Shown: positions 1-4,758 of the stretch, piece by piece
How positions within the stretch are numbered: position 1 is the stretch's first letter
How the letters are laid out: the number at the start of each line of letters is the position of its first letter
Source of the DNA: Candidatus Heimdallarchaeota archaeon
GTDB lineage: Archaea; Asgardarchaeota; Heimdallarchaeia; Heimdallarchaeales; Heimdallarchaeaceae
Assembly: GCA_030603505.1 (NCBI GenBank)
Contig: JAUVXQ010000068.1
Coordinates: forward strand, 1-6,916
Direction of reading: 5' to 3'
DNA length: 6,916 bases
Notes under the pieces: model-generated
Told to the model about the DNA's origin: nothing
The model's database searches: none
Seen by the model: only the letters and a program-made list of their open reading frames with translations
Made by a program: the position numbers and the translations under genes

Positions 1-2
1 AA

Positions 3-419
3 GAAGATATTGTTGAATTTGAACATACTAGAGATGTTGAAAAGATGATTGAAATTTTCATGAATGAGTATGGACAATCAAGAGAAGCAGCTGAGTTAAA
101 TTTCAAAACTATAAAAGAATATGAAGGACCATTTATAGCTCACTATGTTGTTCATAAGGATGATACAATTGTTGCTAGAGCTTTTGCTCACGTAGCCGAC
201 CCAGAAGATCCAACAATTGCGAATCAGGGAAACATGTATATAACTGACGAATCTTATCGCCAACCATTACAAGCTAAACTCATTAACAGCTGCAAAGAAG
301 CTAAAATTAAAACCCTACAAACGTATTTCAACCCACAGACCCAACATCTTATTGAGGCATCCGAGAAATTAGGTTTCAAATGCTCTGTAGAAACAAAACT
401 CTTTGAAAAAGAAATATAA
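3..419 (+). CDS. GNAT-like N-acetyltransferase domain, 5' end cut by window edge
   Basis: The frame is open from the left edge, so 138 residues are visible and the true start is probably outside; the ATG at 45 is internal, because the 14 residues before it (EDIVEFEHTRDVEK) already look like a first GNAT beta strand and helix. The C-terminal half has the GNAT layout: a strand (NMYITDES), a helix (QAKLINSCKEA), a strand (IKTLQTYF), then N-P-Q-T-Q-HLIEASEKLGFK, matching the usual 'N..a...YeklGF' ending. GNAT enzymes move an acetyl group from acetyl-CoA to an amine; the substrate here cannot be told. The phosphate-binding loop normally reads Q/R-x-x-G-x-G/A, but here it is RQPLQA and lacks the glycine. 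The domain may therefore be degenerate, or the non-catalytic half of a tandem GNAT protein. It converges on the S15-like hydrolase gene with a 14-base gap. Family call moderately sure; activity unsure. Confidence 0.6.
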   Translation, partial: EDIVEFEHTRDVEKMIEIFMNEYGQSREAAELNFKTIKEYEGPFIAHYVVHKDDTIVARAFAHVADPEDPTIANQGNMYITDESYRQPLQAKLINSCKEAKIKTLQTYFNPQTQHLIEASEKLGFKCSVETKLFEKEI

Positions 420-447
420 GAATCTTTTTCATTTTACTCCTTTTTTG
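420..447 (+). terminator. Oligo-T terminator after the GNAT gene
   Basis: Right after the TAA stop at 417-419 the plus strand holds three T-tracts (CTTTTTC, CATTTTAC, CCTTTTTT) within 28 bases. Archaeal RNA polymerase terminates at such U-tracts without needing a hairpin. The tracts run into the 3' end of the convergent hydrolase gene, so the two transcripts probably overlap at their ends. On the other strand, past 434, there is a similar but weaker U-rich stretch (TTCTTATATTTCTTTTTC) that may end the hydrolase transcript. Confidence 0.5.
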
Positions 448-2314
448 CATATGTCATAATAAATTCTTTTAATATTTCACTACTGGAATTCTCTTCTGGA
501 TCTGTTATATTCACAGTTTTCAGACTAGTTTTCTTTAGTTGGAAAGTGTTAAAAGAGAAAGGAATAAGATCATTGTAATTATATGAAGGAACGGTAATTG
601 AAGAGTTATAGATGCTGTTTGTATAAACAGTGTTGTTAGCAACATAAAATGTTTCATTGTTCCATAAAGAATCCCCAGTATTTGGATTTGCTTCAAATCT
701 AGGGAAGTTCGAGCTGGAGATGTCAATGCCAATCTTGTGGTTTTCATTAAACAAGTAGGCTGTGCTTTCTAGAGGGATTGAGAGAGTATATACTGTATCA
801 TTAGTTAGGAAATCCCATTCTGATAAACTATTTCTGTTTCTAGCCCTTAAGACTGTGTCTGTAATAAGCATTGATGTTCCATCTGGGTAAACATCTGTTA
901 GTTTCACAGTAAAATCTGTATCAGTGCAATTTGAGCTTATGAAGAGTTGCACTTCTATTTTTCCTAGAACTACTAAAGGATTTTTAAGAACAGGAGAAGT
1001 AAAGACTAAGACATCGTCTCTAAGTTCAACTTCTTGTTGATCGTAAGCTCCTCGATCAAGGTTTAGATTACCCCCACCGTTAGTTGGTACAGGATTAGAA
1101 GGATCATATAAATATGATATAAAACCTTCTGATTCACTAGGAGGAGTAGAGAGTAAACTTTGGTTAGGGTAGAAATAGTAATTGATATTTTCAGTTTCTA
1201 AAGGCCAATCATTGGCTTGAAACCAATTATTACCAAGAGAACTCGGGTTATAGTCAATAGAGCTCATCAAATAGAAAGAAACAGTAGGTAACATATCCCA
1301 AAGGGTAGAGTTGCTGTTCAACCATTTATCGAATAAAGCATCTGTAAGACTGAAAATTGTGCTGAAATCTTGATTGGGATAGTCTAGTAAACCAGTTCTT
1401 TCTCCAAACATCCCTCCATGAACCCACGGTCCCATTACTAGTTTAGAATTACCTGCTGCTCCTACACCACCTTGATACTGATACCCTTGAAATGCTTCTA
1501 TTGGACCATCAACGAAAATATCATACCACCCACCAACATGAAGAGCTGGAGAATGTATGTCAGAGAAAATGTCCACAATACTTCCATCATTCCAGATTCC
1601 ATTAGGCTTCTCATTCTGCTTAATTATTTCAAGACTGTCTTCTGAGAAACCTTGCTGATCTAACCATGGTAAAATAAGCTCTCTCCTTAATTGTCCTCCT
1701 GTAAAAACTGCATCATAACTATTAGGAGTGGCAACTATGGGAAGTTGGCATTTCAGAACTTCTGGTGCGTCGGGAGCTAATAAATATTGAGCGATACCTA
1801 AAGCTGAAGGTCCCCATGTACCAACACGACCGTTACACCATGCTTGTTCAGCAATCCAAAGTAAAATGTCATGCCCATCAGCTTTTTCTGTTAGAAAAGG
1901 TAAATCTACATACCCTTCTGATTCTCCAAAACCTCTCATGTCTTGAATTATAATAATATGGCCTTTGAAAATAAAGCTAGCAAGAAATGAAAATATGTTT
2001 TTATCATATGGAGTTCGGATAAGTATAACAGAAGCAGGTTCAGAAAGTTCCAATGGAACGAGAACATCTGTTGCTAGCTTAATTCCATCCCTCATTGGAA
2101 CCATAAATGGAACCTTAGAGTAGTAGGTGAATGATGTACTATTTGAGGGGAAGTCACCATTAAAAAAGGTATAATCTTCATGTTTGTCTGAGACAAAGAC
2201 AACTATAAGAGTAATAGTTGCACCGATAACTATCAAGCCTATTAATGTTAAAGCTAAGAACTTTTTCACATATAAATTGAAAAATGATGGTTTATATAAC
2301 TTCTCAAAAGTCAA
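434..2314 (-). CDS. Membrane-anchored CocE/NonD-family (peptidase S15-like) serine hydrolase
   Basis: The product is a 626-residue alpha/beta hydrolase. A short basic N-terminus (K5, K8, K17, K18) precedes one transmembrane helix at about 19-42, predicting a cytoplasmic N-terminus and an external enzyme. Ten N-x-S/T sequons, all after the helix (N58 to N609), fit an extracytoplasmic, possibly glycosylated domain. The catalytic core shows RDGIKLATDV (75-84), the oxyanion-hole tyrosine in RTPYDK (Y103), DMRGFGESEG (125-134), the nucleophile in GPSALG (S170), the acid in GWYD (D265) and the base in GPWVHG (H299). Residues from about 395 to 592 form the beta-rich C-terminal domain of X-Pro dipeptidyl-peptidase-like proteins, opening with YDPSNPVPTNGGG. 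Family members cleave X-Pro dipeptides, cocaine-like esters or beta-lactam esters; the substrate here is unknown, and an external peptidase or esterase role is inferred. The start is TTG at 2314: an in-frame TGA lies six codons upstream, GAAGGAT sits 5 bases before the TTG, and the first in-frame ATG (codon 71) would remove the anchor. Family call is firm. Confidence 0.88.
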   Translation of the reverse strand: MTFEKLYKPSFFNLYVKKFLALTLIGLIVIGATITLIVVFVSDKHEDYTFFNGDFPSNSTSFTYYSKVPFMVPMRDGIKLATDVLVPLELSEPASVILIRTPYDKNIFSFLASFIFKGHIIIIQDMRGFGESEGYVDLPFLTEKADGHDILLWIAEQAWCNGRVGTWGPSALGIAQYLLAPDAPEVLKCQLPIVATPNSYDAVFTGGQLRRELILPWLDQQGFSEDSLEIIKQNEKPNGIWNDGSIVDIFSDIHSPALHVGGWYDIFVDGPIEAFQGYQYQGGVGAAGNSKLVMGPWVHGGMFGERTGLLDYPNQDFSTIFSLTDALFDKWLNSNSTLWDMLPTVSFYLMSSIDYNPSSLGNNWFQANDWPLETENINYYFYPNQSLLSTPPSESEGFISYLYDPSNPVPTNGGGNLNLDRGAYDQQEVELRDDVLVFTSPVLKNPLVVLGKIEVQLFISSNCTDTDFTVKLTDVYPDGTSMLITDTVLRARNRNSLSEWDFLTNDTVYTLSIPLESTAYLFNENHKIGIDISSSNFPRFEANPNTGDSLWNNETFYVANNTVYTNSIYNSSITVPSYNYNDLIPFSFNTFQLKKTSLKTVNITDPEENSSSEILKEFIMTYAKKE

Positions 2315-2358
2315 AATTATCCTTCTTCTTCATCTTCGGAACAAGAATTGATTTTTTC

Positions 2359-2373
2359 AAACCAAGATGGTTT
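2359..2373. repeat. Inverted repeat AAACCA-AGA-TGGTTT, candidate operator
   Basis: This is a perfect 6-bp inverted repeat with a 3-base spacer in the divergent intergenic region. It contains two G:C pairs per arm in otherwise very AT-rich DNA. It lies about 45 bases from the hydrolase start, and could bind a dimeric regulator. A chance repeat of this length cannot be excluded. Confidence 0.25.
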
Positions 2374-2448
2374 TTAACTGAAAACTATCTAAATAATTGA
2401 AAAGGTATATTTGTCAATCTAAACTGAAATTACAAACATTCGAAAGTC

Positions 2449-2457
2449 TTTTTATAT
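2449..2457 (+). promoter_or_regulatory. TATA box of the small coiled-coil protein gene
   Basis: The sequence TTTTTATAT matches the archaeal TATA consensus (TTTAWATA-like). Archaeal transcription usually starts about 26 bases downstream of the box centre, here near 2479-2481. This lies after the TTG at 2467 and just before the ATG at 2485, so it decides the start codon and implies a near-leaderless message. Confidence 0.55.
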
Positions 2458-2484
2458 CAAAATGCTTTGAAATTACAGAGAAGA

Positions 2485-2718
2485 ATGACGACTATTAAGC
2501 TTGAAAAATCAGAAGTTGAAGAACTGATCAATTATAAATTAAGGAATCTACATAAAGAAATTCAGAATATCCTAGACAGATGGAATGAAACTTCTATAGA
2601 TAATTTTGTAGAAAAAGCTCGTAATGGCACCTATGAGGAAGCTGAGAATGATGCAATTGATATTCGACAACTAGTTTTAGAACAGAAAAAACTACAAGAA
2701 TTGCAAGAAAAATTGTAG
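2485..2718 (+). CDS. Small charged helical (coiled-coil-like) protein, function unknown
   Basis: This 77-residue protein is rich in Glu, Lys and Leu, with no signal peptide or membrane segment. It looks all-helical: an N-terminal helix (about 5-35, KSEVEELINYKLRNLHKEIQ), a middle segment with RWNETSIDNFVEKARNGTYEEAENDA, and a C-terminal heptad-like helix (about 57-77, LVLEQKKLQELQEKL). The frame could open at TTG 2467, adding six residues (MKLQRR), but the TATA box at 2449-2457 puts the transcription start near 2480, so ATG 2485 is preferred. I do not recognise the family. The mix of conserved-looking aromatic and acidic residues (W-N, E-N-D-A) with a coiled-coil tail suggests a small soluble adaptor or oligomerising protein, which is inference only. 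A possible second small ORF begins 9 bases after its stop. Confidence 0.7.
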   Translation: MTTIKLEKSEVEELINYKLRNLHKEIQNILDRWNETSIDNFVEKARNGTYEEAENDAIDIRQLVLEQKKLQELQEKL

Positions 2719-2727
2719 TTGATTAAA

Positions 2728-2910
2728 ATGAATGCAGATGCAAAGATATTCACTGCTCTGAAGTTTATACAGAATACATTTACAAGAAATATAACTAGTT
2801 TTAAAAAAGATGAGGATAGACCAGTAATAAGCATCTATTTCGATATTGGGATTAATCTTAACAATTTCATAACTCAGAGAAAAATTTTAAAAAGAGAACT
2901 AATATGTTAA
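2728..2910 (+). CDS. Possible small ORF following the coiled-coil gene
   Basis: The ATG is 9 bases after the preceding TAG (an in-frame TTG lies at 2719, directly after that stop). The 60-residue product is mixed hydrophobic and basic, without a transmembrane helix (it includes ALKFIQNTFTRNITSF and PVISIYFDIGINLNNF). I recognise no family. Points in favour: co-directional tight spacing, varied codons, and an oligo-T tract only 5 bases after its stop, so the transcript would extend exactly this far. Points against: its short length, the lack of an SD site, and a 12-base tail-to-tail overlap with the permease gene on the other strand. It could equally be a 3' untranslated region. Confidence 0.35.
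   Translation: MNADAKIFTALKFIQNTFTRNITSFKKDEDRPVISIYFDIGINLNNFITQRKILKRELIC
2874..2898 (-). terminator. U-rich terminator after the permease frame
   Basis: Reading the minus strand after the TAG at 2901-2899 gives TTCTCTTTTTAAAATTTTTC, with two T5 tracts. This fits termination of the ABC transporter transcript. It overlaps the possible small ORF on the opposite strand. Confidence 0.45.
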
Positions 2911-3318
2911 CTCCCTTTTTTGAAAAATCCACAGTGATGCAACAAGTGCAACAATCCCCACACCTAGAAGCACAAAGAAATCAACAACTGGAAATCCTCC
3001 TGATTCTAGAATATTACCTGCTGCCATATAGTTGAAAATTGAAAAATATTTCAGTACTTTAAGGGATTCAACCATACCTCCAATTCTCACAATTATATAC
3101 ATAGCTAATATTACAAATGCTGATACTCCCAAAGCTTTACGTGACTCTAAAAACAATGCACCACAAAGTAATGAAACTGCCCCAAGAGCAAAGAAAAGCA
3201 TCCAGATACCAATCAGAGAATAAGTGAGAATGATATAATCCATTTGCTCTCCCATTGCATTTGTACTTAAATAGGAAACGAACAAAATTATGATTGGATA
3301 CAGCAAGTTGTATGTCAA
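2899..3318 (-). CDS. ABC-2 permease, C-terminal part (TM3-TM6)
   Basis: This is the same reading frame as the N-terminal part, resumed after the TAA. The first possible start is TTG at 3318, 15 bases after the stop; there is no SD-like sequence before it, and the next in-frame ATG (3255) would lose TM3. From the TTG it gives 139 residues: TM3 at about 3-18 (NLLYPIIILFVSYL), TM4 at 28-57, TM5 at 62-79 (ALGVSAFVILAMYIIV), an external loop containing IFNYMAAGNILESGGFP, and TM6 at about 112-132, ending in a basic tail. The sequence is free of further stops or frameshifts, which argues that the interruption is recent, tolerated or artefactual. Its role as the second half of the ATPase-linked exporter follows from position and phase. 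Confidence 0.65.
   Translation of the reverse strand: MTYNLLYPIIILFVSYLSTNAMGEQMDYIILTYSLIGIWMLFFALGAVSLLCGALFLESRKALGVSAFVILAMYIIVRIGGMVESLKVLKYFSIFNYMAAGNILESGGFPVVDFFVLLGVGIVALVASLWIFQKRELTY
2911..2922 (+). terminator. Oligo-T terminator of the small plus-strand unit
   Basis: CTCCCTTTTTTG directly follows the stop at 2910; the T6 run (2916-2921) is a plausible archaeal U-tract terminator for the plus-strand transcript starting near 2480. It lies inside the 3' end of the convergent permease frame. Confidence 0.4.
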
Positions 3319-3333
3319 ATAAACTAGAAACTT

Positions 3334-3696
3334 TTACAATAGAAACCTCCATCGAGGGATAGGCAGGCTAAGCATCATATCAAGTGTTTTTTTGTCAACC
3401 TCCGTAGTAATCATTCTTGATGGAAAGAAGATAACAAGAAACACCATAATCATTTCTAGCCAGATGAAGCAATACATGTAGAACATTCCATTCCAAGTGG
3501 ATAAGTCACCCATTCCTAAATGTCCTAGAAATGCTGTGTAAGCAGGGCTATTCAGAATCTCTTCAAACATTTCTGAAGCTTTATGTAATTCGGGCCAGAT
3601 AGCAGCAATCATTGGGATCATCATAACAATAAGAAGAGGAGGAAATATCCCACTTTTCCAATTCTTTAATAGATTTTTCAGATATACTTGTACCAT
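3334..3696 (-). CDS. ABC-2 permease, N-terminal part (TM1-TM2 plus coupling segment)
   Basis: This part has 120 residues before the TAA. It opens with an amphipathic stretch (MVQVYLKNLLKNWKSG), followed by TM1 at about 15-34 (GIFPPLLIVMMIPMIAAIW), an external loop of about 36 residues, and TM2 at about 71-92 (MFYMYCFIWLEMIMVFLVIFF). It then enters the cytoplasm with SRMITTEVDKKTLDMMLSLP, the segment that contacts the ATPase in ABC-2 exporters. An in-frame TTG at 3705 immediately follows the ATPase TAG, but ATG 3696 gives the typical permease N-terminus and is preferred; translational coupling with the ATPase gene is likely. On its own this fragment is too short to be a permease, since the family needs six membrane segments. 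It would work only by read-through or together with the downstream part. Confidence 0.7.
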   Translation of the reverse strand: MVQVYLKNLLKNWKSGIFPPLLIVMMIPMIAAIWPELHKASEMFEEILNSPAYTAFLGHLGMGDLSTWNGMFYMYCFIWLEMIMVFLVIFFPSRMITTEVDKKTLDMMLSLPIPRWRFLL

Positions 3697-3705
3697 TTCC
3701 TTCAA

Positions 3706-4635
3706 CTACTCATAATAATGCAAGAAGATCTCCTCGAGAGATGCATCTTCAATTGTTATTCTTTCAACATCATAATCGATGAGCCATGAAAGGAGTTCAT
3801 CGATATTTTCTTTAATTTTCAATCTACATGCATTGTTATTTGATTTTTCAAATGATACAATTGATTGAACAGATTTGAAATCTTTCTCATTAGGGCTATT
3901 ATTAGACGAAAAAACAATTTTTATATTTTGAAGAAATTTATTTTTTAAATCTTCAATCTTCTCTACGAGGATTATTTTACCATCCTTTATAATAGCTACT
4001 CTATCACATACAGCTTGAACTTCGGAAAGATCATGCGAACTGAGAAATATGGTTATCCCTTCAGATTTGAGTTGCTTTATTATTCTATGAAATCTGGAGG
4101 TAATTAAAGGGTCCAAACCTGACGTAGGTTCGTCTAGAAGGAGAAATGTAGGTTTTGATGCTAGAGCTAATATGATTCCCACTTGTTTTTTATTTCCGGA
4201 TGAGAGAGTTCTGATTTTTTTGGTTAAATCAACTGTAAAATTATCTTTAAGTTCTTTTAGAAATTCTTCCTTATGAGGTTTAAATTTGTTGAAATATTTG
4301 ATTAATTCAGCACCAGTGAAATTATCGTATAAAGCTAATTCTCCAGGTATGTATCCTATCTTTTTTCTAATCTCGATATAATCTTTTTTGTGATCAAAAC
4401 CAAGAACAGTTATTTCACCTGTTTGAATATGAAGATAGTTTAGAATTGCTCTCATAGTTGTTGTTTTACCTGCACCATTAGGTCCCAGAAAACCAAAAAT
4501 TTCACCTTTATAGACAGTAAAACTAACTTCTTGGGCTCCAATGACTTCCCTTCCAAATTTCTTAAACCTAAGATTAATTTCACGTCCGTAGATTTTTGTT
4601 AAATTATCAACTCTAAGTATGACTTCACTGGACAT
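3706..4635 (-). CDS. ABC transporter ATP-binding protein (ABC-2 exporter ATPase)
   Basis: This 309-residue cytoplasmic ATPase powers the permease encoded directly downstream. Visible motifs are Walker A GPNGAGKT (51-58), signature LSSGNKKQ (144-151, a variant of LSGGQ), Walker B FLLLDEP (164-170, catalytic E169), D-loop SGLD (172-175) and H-loop SSHD (H201). The Q-loop region reads IGYIPGEL (93-100): Gly stands where Gln is usual, a variant that, together with the LSSGN signature, I associate with a subgroup of ABC-2 exporter ATPases. An insert (REINLRFKKFGRE, 18-30) precedes the core, and a C-terminal extension of about 75 residues follows it. The exported substrate is unknown; drug, peptide or lipid are all possible. 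ATG 4635 is preferred because a TATA box centred near 4667 puts the transcript start near 4641, so the message is almost leaderless. The TAG stop is 9 bases from the permease ATG, giving an operon. Confidence 0.93.
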   Translation of the reverse strand: MSSEVILRVDNLTKIYGREINLRFKKFGREVIGAQEVSFTVYKGEIFGFLGPNGAGKTTTMRAILNYLHIQTGEITVLGFDHKKDYIEIRKKIGYIPGELALYDNFTGAELIKYFNKFKPHKEEFLKELKDNFTVDLTKKIRTLSSGNKKQVGIILALASKPTFLLLDEPTSGLDPLITSRFHRIIKQLKSEGITIFLSSHDLSEVQAVCDRVAIIKDGKIILVEKIEDLKNKFLQNIKIVFSSNNSPNEKDFKSVQSIVSFEKSNNNACRLKIKENIDELLSWLIDYDVERITIEDASLEEIFLHYYE

Positions 4636-4639
4636 TTCT

Positions 4640-4652
4640 TTCGACTGTCGAA
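4640..4652. repeat. Palindrome TTCGAC-T-GTCGAA at the ABC operon start site, candidate operator
   Basis: This perfect 6-bp inverted repeat with a 1-base spacer lies between the TATA box and the ATPase ATG, over the predicted transcription start. Its CG-containing arms stand out against AT-rich surroundings. A dimeric repressor bound here would block initiation of the ABC operon. The role is inferred from position and symmetry. Confidence 0.35.
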
Positions 4653-4661
4653 TAAAAGGTT

Positions 4662-4671
4662 AATTTATAAA
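4662..4671 (-). promoter_or_regulatory. TATA box of the ABC transporter operon
   Basis: On the minus strand this reads TTTATAAATT, close to the archaeal TATA consensus. Its centre is about 32 bases before the ATPase ATG, predicting a start near 4641 and a leader of only some 5 bases. It means the ABC genes can be transcribed independently of the upstream CPBP gene. Confidence 0.6.
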
Positions 4672-4758
4672 CTTATCACTTTTTTCAGCAAATTCCTTCG
4701 GTTAGAAACAGTTTCAGTAGATTTAAAATCTTATTTTCCTTTTTTTATATCTTTTTTT

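Larger units (their letters stand above)
2315..2484. promoter_or_regulatory. Divergent intergenic promoter region between hydrolase and small-protein genes
   Basis: About 170 bases carry the 5' ends of two divergent genes. For the plus-strand gene there is a clear TATA box (listed separately). For the minus-strand hydrolase the TATA element is less obvious; candidates read on the minus strand are AAATATAC at 2412-2405 and TTAAAAA around 2376-2370, giving leaders of roughly 70 or 35 bases, with the SD-like GAAGGAT next to the TTG start. A 6-3-6 inverted repeat (AAACCA-AGA-TGGTTT, 2359-2373) lies between the two promoters. An ATG at 2333 on the minus strand opens only nine codons before a TGA and is probably not used. 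Confidence 0.45.
2899..3696 (-). pseudogene. ABC-2 type permease frame interrupted by one in-frame TAA (whole span)
   Basis: Taken as one frame from ATG 3696 to TAG 2899, this span encodes 265 codons, the normal length of an ABC-2 permease, with six predicted membrane segments. The only interruption is codon 121, TAA at 3336-3334. The order is TM1, TM2, a cytoplasmic coupling segment (TTEVDKKTLDMMLSLPIPRW), stop, then KFLVY leading into TM3. The residues on both sides match the family pattern 'T...LS.P..R...L..K.L', in which a small residue normally precedes the lysine. One base change, for example TCA to TAA, would explain it. Possible explanations are a recent nonsense mutation, a sequencing or assembly error, read-through, or re-initiation giving a split permease. 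The two halves are described separately. Confidence 0.7.

Noticed and set aside
535..747. Minus-strand open frame of 70 codons
   Set aside because: It lies wholly inside the S15-like hydrolase gene on the same strand in another frame, with no family resemblance.
1765..1953. Plus-strand open frame of 62 codons
   Set aside because: It is antisense to the catalytic core of the hydrolase; no motif, promoter or sensible composition.
2631..2834. Minus-strand open frame of 67 codons with a hydrophobic, Ser-rich product
   Set aside because: It is antisense to the coiled-coil gene, whose TATA box and codon pattern support the plus strand. The Ser/Phe-rich product is typical of the complement of Lys/Glu codons.
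3334..3336. TAA as a pyrrolysine or selenocysteine codon
   Set aside because: Pyrrolysine uses UAG and selenocysteine UGA; UAA is not used for either, and no downstream recoding hairpin is evident.
3032..3352. Open frames on both strands overlapping the permease C-terminal part
   Set aside because: They are shadows of the permease frame. The minus-strand one (3137-3352) spans the TAA in a different frame but encodes no membrane helices continuing the permease, so it is not a frameshift bridge.
4719..4731. Near-palindrome AGATTTAAAATCT downstream of the CPBP gene
   Set aside because: It is almost all A/T with six-base arms in AT-rich DNA, as expected by chance; no following U-tract for termination in the gene direction.
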